A DNA stretch of 53,595 bases from contig BQJP01000018.1 in NCBI GenBank assembly GCA_021604765.1, positions 1 to 53,595 on the forward strand. The letters run 5' to 3'. The notes below the pieces were generated by a model that saw nothing but the letters and a program-made list of their open reading frames with translations, searched no databases and had not been told where the DNA came from. Origin of the DNA: Thermodesulfobacteriota bacterium. Lineage in GTDB: Bacteria; Desulfobacterota_D; UBA1144; Nemesobacterales; UBA2774. A program made the position numbers and the translations under genes. Below, piece after piece: positions 1 through 10,643 of the stretch; position 1 is the stretch's first letter, and each line of letters opens with the position of its first letter.

Positions 1-132
1 CTAGTTATCAGCCCTCCATTATCACACATCAAAGTTATGGATTTTCATAACGGCAAATCAATTGTAGAAATTGGTAGAGAGGCCGCTAAAAAAGTGTTAC
101 CTGAATTGCTCGACAAGATTAATAAGAATTAA
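1..132 (+). CDS. 3' end of a probable patatin-like phospholipase (partial)
   Basis: The window opens inside a plus-strand gene read in frame 1; 43 codons remain before the TAA at 130-132. The tail contains SPPLSHIKVMDFHNGK followed by IVEIGREAAKKVLPEL. This resembles the C-terminus of bacterial patatin-like (NTE/RssA-type) lipases, which typically end with a Phe-rich strand and an I-E-x-G-x-x-A-A helix. The catalytic Gly-x-Ser-x-Gly and Asp-Gly motifs would lie upstream, outside the window, so the call rests on the tail alone. It ends convergently with the next gene, overlapping it by 14 bases. Confidence 0.45.
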   Translation, partial: LVISPPLSHIKVMDFHNGKSIVEIGREAAKKVLPELLDKINKN

Positions 133-1573
133 TCTTGAGGTTATACCCCTTTTTCCATTCCAAAAGTAAAAGAACCCAAACAGGGACGAACTCGATCCAT
201 ATAATTAGATTAGTAAATATCTCCAGTTGATCTCTGGGCTCAAAATAATATCTCAAGTAATAAAGCGGCAAAAGAGCTGTTAATAAAAGAAGAGAAAATC
301 TAGGCTTAATTGCGAGAAGCGGAATTAACCAAGTGTAGTACCATGGGAACTGAGTTGGGCTTACTAGGAAAGCGAAAGCAACTATGTATAAACTTTTAGA
401 AAATAAATCCTGGCTCTTGAAGCTTTTTCCAAATGTTATAAACAAAATCCAGAGCGCAATAAGAGCTATTACCAAATATCTTGCAACACTATATTTGTGA
501 AACGTTTCATATCCTAATAAATCCAATCCCAGCTCTGAGATATAAATTAATATCCTGAATATAGAGTCGTTGTTCTGCCAACTCTGCCCATAAGCTATTA
601 ATCCGGAGCTACCATCTAAGCCTGATAAATAGATCGGCAAAAATAAGATCCCTATTGAGACAGCCCCTAAAACCAAAACTGAAAATAGCTGTTTAGGTTT
701 GGATAATATCGGTCGGATTATTACAGGCAATAGAAAAGCTGGCCAAAGCTTTATTCCCAATCCAATAATCAGACTAAACGTAGACCTTAAATATTTATTT
801 TGTGAAGCCAATATCAAAGAGCTTAAAACAAAAGGAAAGACTAGAACGTCAAGGTGCCCTGAGTTAAATATCTCCTTTAACAAAAGCGGATTCCACCAGT
901 AGATCAAAATAAAGGAACTAGGCAATTTTAGAATTCCTAGCGCATTAAAAATGAGCGATAGTGTAGCTAGATCCATTACTATTAATATTATCTTCCAGGT
1001 TATTAAACTCCATGAATCAACCCAGTAGGATAGTGCAAAGAATGCCTGCGCAATTGGGGGATAAATTGTTCTTACAGAGGGATGATTGATATTGTGAATA
1101 ATATCACGAGATTCTTCTGCTAGCTCCATTAGCTCTACCGGCACATCTTCTCCGCTAAGCACTTGTTCTGGAGAGTATGTGTATGGGTTAACGCCATTTC
1201 CAGTGACAGCTCCATCCCATAAATACCTAAAATAATCATCTTCAAGTATAGGAGCTGTGAATAGCATCAATACTCTCAATATGATGCCAATTGCAATTAC
1301 CCACAGGAGCTGATTCTTTCTAAAATTAGCTTTCGGAGTTTTGTAGACTGTGAATAAATAAACTACAGCTGAAAAAATTAGAACACCTACAAGAAGTAAA
1401 ACAGGTTTCTCAAGTTCTGGAATGTTTGCTGCAAATTCGGGAGAGATATATGCAACAAAACTAAAACAAATTAGAAGGAGTATTCCCGAGATTATTATTA
1501 ATAATTCTGAACTACTCCTGTTTGTTGCCAAAGATGATTCGTTATTTGAATTCTCGTCTGCAGATTTGTTCAT
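119..1573 (-). CDS. GT-C fold membrane glycosyltransferase (GT87/DUF2029-like)
   Basis: 484-residue polytopic membrane protein with about ten or more hydrophobic segments. The first loop after the early membrane helices holds EDDYFRYLWDG (residues 111-121), followed by GNGVNPYTYSP. That is the acidic first-loop motif of GT-C enzymes, which move a sugar from a polyprenyl-phosphate carrier on the outer face of the inner membrane. A later RFSLLLLTALLP-type hydrophobic C-terminus fits the same fold. Acceptor and sugar cannot be read from sequence. It starts 27 bases after trxB on the same strand, so the two may be co-transcribed, but no functional link is evident. No strong Shine-Dalgarno is visible. 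The stop overlaps the convergent upstream gene. Confidence 0.7.
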   Translation of the reverse strand: MNKSADENSNNESSLATNRSSSELLIIISGILLLICFSFVAYISPEFAANIPELEKPVLLLVGVLIFSAVVYLFTVYKTPKANFRKNQLLWVIAIGIILRVLMLFTAPILEDDYFRYLWDGAVTGNGVNPYTYSPEQVLSGEDVPVELMELAEESRDIIHNINHPSVRTIYPPIAQAFFALSYWVDSWSLITWKIILIVMDLATLSLIFNALGILKLPSSFILIYWWNPLLLKEIFNSGHLDVLVFPFVLSSLILASQNKYLRSTFSLIIGLGIKLWPAFLLPVIIRPILSKPKQLFSVLVLGAVSIGILFLPIYLSGLDGSSGLIAYGQSWQNNDSIFRILIYISELGLDLLGYETFHKYSVARYLVIALIALWILFITFGKSFKSQDLFSKSLYIVAFAFLVSPTQFPWYYTWLIPLLAIKPRFSLLLLTALLPLYYLRYYFEPRDQLEIFTNLIIWIEFVPVWVLLLLEWKKGYNLKINSY

Positions 1574-1600
1574 TACATATTCGGACTATATGATTTCGGT

Positions 1601-2554
1601 CTAATCCTCTTGTGCTTCAAGGAACTTTTCCGCATCTATTGCAGACATGCAACCGCTTCCAGCAGCTGTAATGGCTTGGCGGTATATGTTGTCCTGTACG
1701 TCACCTGCAGCAAACACTCCGGGCACATTAGTTTCAGTAGAGCCGCTCTTAGTTATTAAGTAACCAACTTCGTCCATTTCTAACTGCCCTTTAAAAAGTC
1801 CAGTATTCGGGTTGTGGCCTATGGCTACAAAGACACCTTGGGCCTCTTTGACTGTTTCTTCTCCGGTTTTAGTATTCTTGAGCCTGGCTCCTGTTACTCC
1901 GCCATCCTTGCTCCCAAGAATTTCAACTACTTCTGAATCCCAGATAAAATCCATCTTTTCATTCTTAAACGCGCGGTCTTGTACAATCTTGGATGCCCTT
2001 AACTGGTCTCTTCTGTGAACGATACTTACCTTGCTGGCAAATTTTGTGAGGAATGTAGCTTCTTCAACTGCGCTGTCTCCTCCTCCTACAACTAGAAGCT
2101 CTTTATCTTTAAAGAAGAACCCGTCACATGTGGCGCAAGTAGACACTCCGTAACCCAATAGTTCTTTTTCTGATTCAAGCCCGAGCATTCTTGCAGATGC
2201 CCCTGAAGAAATAATGAAGGTATCTGCTTCAAGCACAGTATCACCTGCAGTAATTTTGAATGGTCTTGAAGAAAAATCGACAGCTGTAATTTCCGCCATT
2301 ACCGATTTTGCGCCGAACCTGACTGCTTGCTGGCGCATGGCGTTCATCAAGTCCGGGCCCATAATTCCGTCAGGGAATCCCGGAAAGTTCTCAACATCTG
2401 TTGTTAATGTTAGCTGACCCCCTGCCTCTAGTCCCTCAAACACAATCGGTTCAAGGTTAGCTCTAGCGGTATAAAGCGCTGCCGTAAGCCCGGCAGGTCC
2501 TGAGCCCATAATCACTACCTTATGTCTTCCTTTTAGTTCTGATAAATTAGTCAT
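1601..2554 (-). CDS. trxB: thioredoxin-disulfide reductase
   Basis: Cytosolic NADPH-dependent flavoenzyme that keeps thioredoxin reduced; 317 residues, the normal length of the low-molecular-weight bacterial type. Visible motifs are the N-terminal FAD site GSGPAGLTAA (about 17-26), the redox-active CATC pair (140-143) followed by DG, the NADPH site GGGDSAVEEA (about 157-166) with downstream HRRDQLRA, and the C-terminal FAD motif GVFAAGDVQD. All are intact. AAAGGA lies just upstream of the ATG. It is divergent from the ygfZ-like gene, with about 200 bases between them, and is followed closely by the GT-C gene on the same strand. Confidence 0.97.
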   Translation of the reverse strand: MTNLSELKGRHKVVIMGSGPAGLTAALYTARANLEPIVFEGLEAGGQLTLTTDVENFPGFPDGIMGPDLMNAMRQQAVRFGAKSVMAEITAVDFSSRPFKITAGDTVLEADTFIISSGASARMLGLESEKELLGYGVSTCATCDGFFFKDKELLVVGGGDSAVEEATFLTKFASKVSIVHRRDQLRASKIVQDRAFKNEKMDFIWDSEVVEILGSKDGGVTGARLKNTKTGEETVKEAQGVFVAIGHNPNTGLFKGQLEMDEVGYLITKSGSTETNVPGVFAAGDVQDNIYRQAITAAGSGCMSAIDAEKFLEAQED

Positions 2555-2757
2555 GTTTTTTCCTTTATGAATTAATCCGATTTATACTACATTTCAGACA
2601 AACTTTTTCAAGCTGTGTACTTGTTTTACTTCTGTAACTAGGTTTAGATATCAAAATAACCGATAAAGATTCAAACCCCAATCACTCAGTGTCGCTATGC
2701 TGGTTAGGGGCCTCTTTAATAGTTATACTTAACTCATAATATATAGGAGCATTATGA

Positions 2758-3876
2758 ATGAAGAAATTGCCTTTACACGAAGTTCACCAATCATTGGGAG
2801 CTAGCTTTGAAGATTCCTCAGGATGGACAGTTCCTAGAGACTATGGAGACAAACTTTCTGAATATGAATCGGTTAGAAATAATGTAGGAATTATAGATCT
2901 CTCATCAAGAGGGAAACTTAGATTAAGCGGCAAAGACCATCTTAAATTCCTTCAAGGAATGTTGTCTAACGATGTAATGAAATTACAGGAAGGGAAAGGA
3001 ATGTATGCAACAATCCTCACAGTAAAGGGAAGAATGATTTCTGACATGAAAGTTTATAAGCAGACTGAGTCTGTTTTTTTAGATCTTGAGCCTGAGTTAA
3101 ATCACAAAGTTTCAGAATTACTAACAAAATTCAGACTGTCTTATAAAGCCAACATTGAAGATGTTACTGATACAGTTGGATTAATCTCCCTCCAAGGTCC
3201 GAATTCAAAAAAATTATTAGAAAAATTGTTAGATGAAAAAATTTCTGAGATGCAAGAATATGATTCTTTTAAGAGCGACTTCCAAGGCTCAGAAATCACC
3301 GTCGTGCTTTTAAACCGTACAGGGGAGGAAGGATTTGATCTCTATATAGATAACGAAAGTCTTCGGCCTTTATGGACAGAGCTTATAAATAAAGGTGAAG
3401 AGTTAAATATAAAACCTGTTGGGTATGATGCCTTTAACACTCTCAGGATTGAAGCCGGGATACCTAGCTACAATGTGGACATGGATGAGAATAATATCCC
3501 GATAGAAGCTGGCCTTTGGACCGCTCTTGATTTTGAGAAAGGTTGCTACGTTGGTCAGGAAGTGGTTGCAAGAATTAAGTGGAGGGGCCATGTTAATTGG
3601 CACCTGGTCGCATTTAAGTGTGACGGAGATAAAATTCCTAATCCAGGAGATGAGATCTTTAACGATGACAAAAAAGTTGGGCGAGTGACGAGCTCTACTT
3701 ACTCACCTAAGTTAAAACAACCTATTTGTCTTGGATATGTAAGAAGGGAACTTAAGGATTCTGGCACTATGTTATCAATAAAGCGCTCTGAAAGCTCAGA
3801 TATACAAGCAGAAATAGCTAAGGTGCCACTTTATGAAGGTTCATTTAAATTAGAGCAAAACTCTGCTACTAGCTGA
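2758..3876 (+). CDS. ygfZ: folate-binding YgfZ/GcvT-like protein (Fe-S cluster maintenance)
   Basis: 372 residues with the aminomethyltransferase-like fold. The distinctive mark is KGCYVGQE at residues 261-268, the K-G-C-[YF]-x-G-Q-E signature of YgfZ/IBA57 proteins; glycine-cleavage T-proteins lack this cysteine motif. Family members bind tetrahydrofolate and support assembly or repair of certain [4Fe-4S] enzymes. That would suit a genome with several Fe-S enzymes, such as the ferredoxin oxidoreductase later in this window, though this is inference. The ATG at 2758 is chosen because AGGAG sits at 2745-2749 with good spacing. It is a single-gene unit before the mre operon. A GcvT paralogue of another function is the main alternative. 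Confidence 0.85.
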   Translation: MKKLPLHEVHQSLGASFEDSSGWTVPRDYGDKLSEYESVRNNVGIIDLSSRGKLRLSGKDHLKFLQGMLSNDVMKLQEGKGMYATILTVKGRMISDMKVYKQTESVFLDLEPELNHKVSELLTKFRLSYKANIEDVTDTVGLISLQGPNSKKLLEKLLDEKISEMQEYDSFKSDFQGSEITVVLLNRTGEEGFDLYIDNESLRPLWTELINKGEELNIKPVGYDAFNTLRIEAGIPSYNVDMDENNIPIEAGLWTALDFEKGCYVGQEVVARIKWRGHVNWHLVAFKCDGDKIPNPGDEIFNDDKKVGRVTSSTYSPKLKQPICLGYVRRELKDSGTMLSIKRSESSDIQAEIAKVPLYEGSFKLEQNSATS

Positions 3877-4009
3877 AAATACTACATAAATGCTTGATTT
3901 TATTTTCCTCTCAATTATAGTATCAAGTCTGGGTAACGCTATTTTAGCGATATAGTAAATTTTGGTTGGGAATCAAATATTTATAGATTATTATAATATC
4001 TACGCCGAC

Positions 4010-4029
4010 ATATGCTGTTTTTGGCATAT
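4010..4029 (+). promoter_or_regulatory. small hairpin in the mreB leader
   Basis: A 6-bp inverted repeat (ATATGC at 4010-4015, GCATAT at 4024-4029) with a T-rich 8-base loop lies just upstream of the mreB ribosome-binding site (GGTAGGAGGG). A TATAAT hexamer occurs at 3992-3997, but I see no well-spaced -35 box. The hairpin could influence translation initiation or be chance in AT-rich DNA. Confidence 0.25.
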
Positions 4030-4050
4030 TTTGGGTAGGAGGGTGTTTAA

Positions 4051-5085
<1,035 letters not shown>

Positions 5086-5165
5086 TTGTCATAAAGACTT
5101 CAATCTCTATATCAAATAAGTCATATGTCATTCACAATTAATTATATGTAATTCAAAATGCGTCA

Positions 5166-5990
5166 ATGAAGTTCTTAAAAAATAGAGCAGTTCTAATAAC
5201 GATAGTTCTCTTTTTTGTGTCTCTACAACTTTATTCACTCAATTTTAGAGAGAAAAGTAGTCAAAATTTCATATCCAGAATTGTACTTACAGTTACTTAC
5301 TATCCACAAAAACTTATATACACCGTTTCAAATAAAGTAACAAATGTATGGCGAGATTATATGGATCTTGTAAATGTTAGACAAGAAAATATTATGCTAA
5401 AAGAAGATATTAAAAAACTTAGGGTAGAAAAGTTTGAGTTAGCGGAAGCTGGAATTCAGAACCAGCGTTTTAAGAAACTTTTAGATTTTAAGGAAATACC
5501 TTCTTATCCGATAGTCTCTGCCAATGTTATTGGTGGTAGTCCCTCGCTACTACGCTCTGAAGTTGTGATAGTTGACAGGGGCAGTCGTGATGGAATATCC
5601 CAAGGGATGCCTGTGGCATCTTCAGAAGGTATTGTAGGCAAGGTCCTCACAGTTGGTAATAAAAGCTCAGAAATACTTTTAATAACAGATCCAGTAAGCG
5701 CAATAGATGCATTTGTTCACAGGACCAGGGTTAGAGGAATAGTAAAAGGTGCGGGTGGGGGATGTACGATGGAATATATAGAGCAAAACTCAGACATTAG
5801 TGTTGGAGATAAGATTATTTCATCAGGGAAAGAGGGTTTTTTCCCAAAGGGTGTCATTGTGGGAACAGTAACTAATATTGAAACTAAAGGGAGTTTTTTA
5901 AGTGCTGAGGTCTCACCTTTTGTTGATTTAGAATCACTTGAAGAAGTTGTTATAATCCTCAAATCTAATAATATTGTATTAAATGAATAA
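5166..5990 (+). CDS. mreC: rod shape-determining protein MreC
   Basis: Periplasmic elongasome scaffold that activates PBP2. 274 residues: a single N-terminal membrane helix (about 8-27), a coiled-coil stretch (about 70-110, with heptad-like ENIMLKEDIKKLRVEK) and the beta-barrel MreC domain with the GSRDGISQGMPV and DKIISSGKEGFFPKG segments typical of the family. It is shorter than the Escherichia coli protein because the C-terminal tail is missing, which is common in the family. No clear ribosome-binding site is visible before ATG 5166, 80 bases after mreB. It overlaps mreD by 8 bases. Confidence 0.95.
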   Translation: MKFLKNRAVLITIVLFFVSLQLYSLNFREKSSQNFISRIVLTVTYYPQKLIYTVSNKVTNVWRDYMDLVNVRQENIMLKEDIKKLRVEKFELAEAGIQNQRFKKLLDFKEIPSYPIVSANVIGGSPSLLRSEVVIVDRGSRDGISQGMPVASSEGIVGKVLTVGNKSSEILLITDPVSAIDAFVHRTRVRGIVKGAGGGCTMEYIEQNSDISVGDKIISSGKEGFFPKGVIVGTVTNIETKGSFLSAEVSPFVDLESLEEVVIILKSNNIVLNE

Positions 5991-6474
5991 GTACCTATCA
6001 ATAATATTCTTAGTGCTATTATCAGTAATATTCATTACTATACAAACTACACTTCTATCTCCTCATAACCTTGGCTCTTACTACCCCGATCTAAATCTAA
6101 TACTGATAGTTTTCCTAGCAATATTTTCAGAGATAAGAGGCGGTTTCTTTTTAGCTCTTGGTAATGGATACATGATGGATGTGCTTTCGGGTAATCTGCC
6201 CGGAACTTTTGCCATATCGCGTTTAAGTGCATATCTCTTAGTTCGGAGCGGATCAAACCATGTTTATCTGAGAAAAGCCTTAGTTCAAGGATTAGTTATT
6301 TTCCTCGCAACGATTTTTACATGGATTTTTATTCTAACTATCATTAAAATAAAGAAAGGTGATAGCGCTGATATAACAGCACAGTCAATCTTAATACAAG
6401 GTATAGTTAATGCGTTGGTTGGTGTACCAATTTTTTGGATGATACATAGGATAAATGCAAGATTTCAGAAATAG
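5983..6474 (+). CDS. mreD: rod shape-determining protein MreD
   Basis: Small polytopic inner-membrane protein of the elongasome, 163 residues with about five hydrophobic segments. PDLNLILIVFLAIFSEIRGG followed by a G-x-x-x-D-x-x-x-G segment (GYMMDVLSG) is the conserved core of the family. Identification depends on weak sequence similarity plus exact position between mreC and mrdA. It overlaps mreC by 8 bases and mrdA by 20, so translation is probably coupled. Confidence 0.9.
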   Translation: MNKYLSIIFLVLLSVIFITIQTTLLSPHNLGSYYPDLNLILIVFLAIFSEIRGGFFLALGNGYMMDVLSGNLPGTFAISRLSAYLLVRSGSNHVYLRKALVQGLVIFLATIFTWIFILTIIKIKKGDSADITAQSILIQGIVNALVGVPIFWMIHRINARFQK

Positions 6475-8266
6475 ACTCCTTATAGTCACGGTGATACTAG
6501 GACTGGCTTTCTTGGTTCTAGGGTCAAGACTTTGGTACTTACAAGTACTTAAAGGGGATGAGTTTGCAAAATTCTCTATGGAAAACCATATCCGGGTTGA
6601 AAGGATTCCTGCCCCAAGGGGTAGAATACTCGACAGGTATGGAAAGGAATTAGTTATAAACAGGACATCTTTTGATATTTATGTCATACCTAAGGATGTC
6701 AAAGATATCCCCTATTTGAGCAGCTCGCTTTCTCAAGTGTTAAACCTCGATTCCAACCAGATTGAGAAAGATATAAAATCCGCATTAAGCAAAAAAAGTT
6801 TTAAGCCCGTCTTAATTACCAAGGATATAAACCGCGACCAACTTGCTTACATAGAAGCACGCAGAAGCTCGCTTCTGGGTGTCATAATCGAAATCAATAA
6901 TCTTAGGCAGTATCCGCATGGGGTTTTAGGCGCATCATTTCTGGGTTATATAGGAAAGGTAAACGATGCAGAATTACAAAATAACCCCAACATAAATAAT
7001 ACCGATTTAGTTGGAAAAACTGGTGTTGAAAAAGGCTGGGAGAGCTCTTTAAGGGGAGATCATGGCTACAAACAAAAAGTAACGGATGCCTTAGGAAGAG
7101 AAGTTGAGTCTAATTTGTTTTTAGCCGACCTCCACAATAAAAAAAGCATGCCTGGCAACGATGTTCGTCTAACAATAGATATCTCACTTCAGCAAGCGGC
7201 AGAGGAAGTCTTGGGGGAAGAATCAGGTGCTATAGTAGTCGTTGATGTAAATAGCGGCCAGGTTCTGGCGCTTGCCAGTAAACCCTCCTTTGACCCAGCG
7301 GATTTCATTAAGGGAATAGATTCTAAGACCTGGGCAAATCTTGTAAATGACAAATCCTCACCGCTGCTAAATAGAGCTACTCAAGGGCTTTATGCTCCGG
7401 GGTCTGTTTTTAAAATGGTGCCTAGCGTTGCAGCCCTGAATGAAGGGTTTATTAATGAAGAAGAACATGTGTATTGCCCAGGATATTATAAGTCTGGAAG
7501 CAGTACCTTTAGATGTTGGAAAAGGGGAGGGCACGGGAGAGTTAATCTTAGAAGCGCAATTGTTAAGTCCTGCGATGTCTATTTTTACAAGATTGCAGAA
7601 ATGATGGGAATCAATAATCTGAATAAATATATGACTGCTTTTGGATACGGGTCTAAAACAGATCTAGGCATTGAAGAGAGAGCAGGAGTGGCTCCGAGCC
7701 GTGAGTGGAAAAAGAAACGTTTTAATAAGTCCTGGTATAAGGGTGAAACAATTCTTTCTTCTATAGGGCAGGGGTATGTAAGTGTAACGCCACTTCAGGT
7801 AGCAATGATGACGGCCGCCGTTGCAAACGATGGGAAATTGTTAAAACCCTCTATTATTAAAGAGATAGTGTCTTATGGTGGAGAGGAGAAATTCAATCAT
7901 ACACCAACGGTAACCAGCAATATTCCAGTTCAAAAGCAAATGCTTGATTTGGTAAAAGATGCTATGGTGGGTGTCGTGAATGATCCGGGGGGGACTGGAC
8001 GCTCGGCAAGATTGCAGGATATGATGGTTGCCGGAAAGACCGGGACTGCACAAGTGGTTTCTCTTGATTCGCAAAGTGAAAAAAGAAAACACAGGGACCA
8101 TGCCTGGTTTACTTCTTATGCTCCAGCAGAATCCCCCGAAATAGCGGTAACGGTTTTGATAGAACATGGCGGAAAAGGTGGCGCTGTAGCGGCGCCAATT
8201 GCAAAGAAGATTCTTGAAGTTTATAAAAAGCTCAAAGAAGAGAGAGAAGCCGATGATAATGTTTGA
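6455..8266 (+). CDS. mrdA: penicillin-binding protein 2, elongation transpeptidase
   Basis: Class B PBP that crosslinks peptidoglycan during side-wall growth. 603 residues with one N-terminal membrane anchor (about 8-28), the PBP dimerisation (pedestal) domain with the R-G-x-I-x-D motif near 56-62, and a transpeptidase domain. The catalytic triad motifs are present: S317-x-x-K320 (SVFK), S372-C-D and K528-T-G-T. Four cysteines are present but no lipobox. The ATG follows AGGATAA inside the end of mreD. Its product is expected to work with RodA, encoded directly downstream. Confidence 0.97.
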   Translation: MQDFRNRLLIVTVILGLAFLVLGSRLWYLQVLKGDEFAKFSMENHIRVERIPAPRGRILDRYGKELVINRTSFDIYVIPKDVKDIPYLSSSLSQVLNLDSNQIEKDIKSALSKKSFKPVLITKDINRDQLAYIEARRSSLLGVIIEINNLRQYPHGVLGASFLGYIGKVNDAELQNNPNINNTDLVGKTGVEKGWESSLRGDHGYKQKVTDALGREVESNLFLADLHNKKSMPGNDVRLTIDISLQQAAEEVLGEESGAIVVVDVNSGQVLALASKPSFDPADFIKGIDSKTWANLVNDKSSPLLNRATQGLYAPGSVFKMVPSVAALNEGFINEEEHVYCPGYYKSGSSTFRCWKRGGHGRVNLRSAIVKSCDVYFYKIAEMMGINNLNKYMTAFGYGSKTDLGIEERAGVAPSREWKKKRFNKSWYKGETILSSIGQGYVSVTPLQVAMMTAAVANDGKLLKPSIIKEIVSYGGEEKFNHTPTVTSNIPVQKQMLDLVKDAMVGVVNDPGGTGRSARLQDMMVAGKTGTAQVVSLDSQSEKRKHRDHAWFTSYAPAESPEIAVTVLIEHGGKGGAVAAPIAKKILEVYKKLKEEREADDNV

Positions 8267-9377
8267 TAGAAGGCTACTTAAAAATTTTGGTTGGTCTCTT
8301 TTCTTAATGACTCTCGCTTTTTGTGCCATATCTCTTTTGAACCTATATAGCGCCTCATATGAAACAGGGCTTATTTCTTTTAAGAAACAGTTTATTTGGA
8401 TTGGTGTTGGGATTATTACTCTAGCGTTGGTGTCTTTCCTGAATTATAGATTCCTTAAGCAATATTCGATTTATATATATGTTTTCTCGTTATTGCTCTT
8501 ATTATACGTTCTGGTATTTGGTAAAGAAGTTTCAGGTTCAAGAAGTTGGATTGACATTGCATCAATCGCTACAATACAACCTTCTGAGCTGGTAAAGATT
8601 GCCGTAATTCTAGTTCTAGCCAGATTCTACGATAATGATTATCAAGCTACTCCTTATGGGTTTTTAGATCTGATAAAACCGATAATATTAATTGCAATAC
8701 CATTTGTTTTAATTCTCTTGCAGCCTGACCTGGGCACGGCATTAACAATGCTGTTGGTTTCAGGAAGTATGGTTCTATTTATGGGGGTGAAAAAGTGGTC
8801 GGTTGCTTTCATTCTAATAGTAATTCTAGGAGTATCTTTTTATTCCTGGCACTATACGCTCAAACCTTATCAAAAAGATAGAATAAGAACGTTTATTAAT
8901 CCTTCAAGTGATCCACTGAATGCGGGATATAATTCAATTCAATCTCAAATAGCTATTGGCTCAGGAGGAGTAACTGGCAAAGGGCTGAGATCAGGCTCGC
9001 AGACCCAACTTCGTTTTATTCCTGCTCAGCAGACTGACTTTGCTTTTTCGGTTTTGGCCGAAGAGTGGGGGTTCTTGGGCAGTATATTTGTCCTGCTTCT
9101 GTACTTTACGATCATTCTCTGGATGCTTGACACCTCAAGCCGAGCGAAGGAAAAGTTCTCAATGCTTGTCTGTTTCGGCATAGCTGCAATGTTCTTTTGG
9201 CACGTCGTAGTTAACGTGGGTATGGTAATAGGACTTCTTCCTGTAACAGGAGTTCCACTCTTAATTTTTAGCTACGGTGGGTCTTCAACACTTACGGCTA
9301 TGATTGGTATAGGGATCGTGCTAGGAATTAGAATGAGAAAGTTCTCAATGTCAGGTGAAGCTATTGATCTTGGTTAG
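8253..9377 (+). CDS. rodA: peptidoglycan glycosyltransferase RodA
   Basis: SEDS-family polymerase that makes glycan strands from lipid II for the elongasome. From ATG 8253 it has 374 residues, matching the roughly 370 of known RodA proteins. An in-frame start at 8199 would add a basic, non-membrane extension buried 68 bases inside mrdA and is less likely; ATG 8259 is a further alternative. Typical SEDS signatures are SGSRSWIDIA, the QPSELVKIA motif, the QPDLGTAL loop bearing the catalytic Asp, and the C-terminal PVTGVPLLIFSYGGSS. About ten membrane helices are predicted. It ends in a 17-base convergent overlap with the next gene. Confidence 0.96.
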   Translation: MIMFDRRLLKNFGWSLFLMTLAFCAISLLNLYSASYETGLISFKKQFIWIGVGIITLALVSFLNYRFLKQYSIYIYVFSLLLLLYVLVFGKEVSGSRSWIDIASIATIQPSELVKIAVILVLARFYDNDYQATPYGFLDLIKPIILIAIPFVLILLQPDLGTALTMLLVSGSMVLFMGVKKWSVAFILIVILGVSFYSWHYTLKPYQKDRIRTFINPSSDPLNAGYNSIQSQIAIGSGGVTGKGLRSGSQTQLRFIPAQQTDFAFSVLAEEWGFLGSIFVLLLYFTIILWMLDTSSRAKEKFSMLVCFGIAAMFFWHVVVNVGMVIGLLPVTGVPLLIFSYGGSSTLTAMIGIGIVLGIRMRKFSMSGEAIDLG

Positions 9378-10347
9378 CCTTATTTATCTTGATCTCCTGT
9401 GAACATGGAACTCCGCCTAAGCTACTAGACTGTTCAACTGCTCTAATTATTGCTTTTTGAGTGAGATCGGCGGCAATGATACCAACTAAATTAACATCAT
9501 CTTCTCTTTCTCCTGAGGAAACCGATATTACCATGTCTCCGTCTTGAACTGTATGGACAGGGGATATCACTTTTGCAAGTCCGGTTTGGGCAATATTTGA
9601 GATCCTAAGCAGTTCAGATTTTGAAAAATTAGCATCGGTAGCCACTACTGCTAGAGTGGTGTTTTGATATGTGTCAGCTCTTCTTATTATTCCTTGTTTA
9701 AATAAATTAACTGTCCCGGGAAATTCTTTTCCATTTTCACTATCCCTTACTCCCGCTATTATCTCTCCATTCTCAGATGAAACTATATCACCAAAAGCAT
9801 TTACTACTACCAATACTGCTACAGTGACCCCACTTTTTAATTTATAGCTCTCTGTGCCGATACCTCCTTTTGTAGCTTGTCTTAAGCCCATTAATTTCCC
9901 TATAGTTGCCCCTGTGCCGACCCCAATCGATCCTTCTTCCACTTGAGACGAGCGAGCTGAAAGACAAGCTTCATATCCCATTTTAGCATCAGGTCTGATT
10001 TGACCATCCCCGATTCCTAGATCAAAAATTACTGCTGTAGGGACCGAAGGTACTACCAAGCCGTGACCTACCTCAAGCCCTATGTTTCTTTCTTCCAAAT
10101 ACCTTACTACGCCGCTCGATGCATCAAGCCCATATCCACTACCACCTGTTAAAAGAATTGCATGAATCTTTCCAAATGTATTATGGGAGAGAAGCGAGTC
10201 AATTTGTCTGGTGCTGGTTCCTCCACCCCTAAGATCTACTGCGGCTATAACCGGATTTTCAAATAGCAGCACACTGCAACCGGTAATTGCTTCAAAATCT
10301 GAAGAGTGACCTACTTTTATACCTTCGATGTCAATAATTGATCCCAT
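9361..10347 (-). CDS. P1-family (DmpA/S58-like) N-terminal nucleophile peptidase
   Basis: 328 residues from the ATG at 10347, where the family's usual beginning (GSIIDIEGIKVGH) starts; an upstream in-frame start at 10446 would add 33 atypical residues. No clear ribosome-binding site supports either start. Conserved segments include DLRGGGTSTR, LTGGSGYGLDA, GSIGVGTGATIGK and VVNAFGD. The segment QNTTLAVVATDA (T230 by this numbering) matches where this family self-cleaves to free a catalytic Thr or Ser, giving alpha and beta chains. Members include L-aminopeptidase/D-esterases and beta-peptidyl aminopeptidases; the substrate here is unknown. No signal peptide is visible. Confidence 0.85.
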   Translation of the reverse strand: MGSIIDIEGIKVGHSSDFEAITGCSVLLFENPVIAAVDLRGGGTSTRQIDSLLSHNTFGKIHAILLTGGSGYGLDASSGVVRYLEERNIGLEVGHGLVVPSVPTAVIFDLGIGDGQIRPDAKMGYEACLSARSSQVEEGSIGVGTGATIGKLMGLRQATKGGIGTESYKLKSGVTVAVLVVVNAFGDIVSSENGEIIAGVRDSENGKEFPGTVNLFKQGIIRRADTYQNTTLAVVATDANFSKSELLRISNIAQTGLAKVISPVHTVQDGDMVISVSSGEREDDVNLVGIIAADLTQKAIIRAVEQSSSLGGVPCSQEIKINKANQDQ

Positions 10348-10643
10348 CTTGTAGTATTCTAAATTCAATATTGCGGATTTCCAAATTGCCTTAGTTTTAA
10401 CCATGGCTATGATACTTGACAGGAGACAGGAATCAGCTAGAATCATCCACGTTTTGAGGTTATTAGGGGTTAATTGTTTGAGATTTAGTAACCCGCAATT
10501 ATTAGTGTATTATAACTTTTACTCACCCCACATTATATGAATTAAAATAGGAAATTTATTGTTTGTAGCGGCTAAAGGTTTTATGCGTTGGGGTGACTAG
10601 AGAAAATAATTTAATTTGTCTGACGTTGTTCTGAATTATCAAC

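Noticed and set aside
2555-2757. possible tRNA or small RNA between trxB and ygfZ
   Set aside because: GATTCAAACCCC looks superficially like a T-arm, but no cloverleaf or matching acceptor stem could be formed.
7841-8329. 162-codon minus-strand frame over the mrdA/rodA junction
   Set aside because: Both plus-strand genes have intact motifs here; the antisense peptide is composition-driven and has no supporting context.
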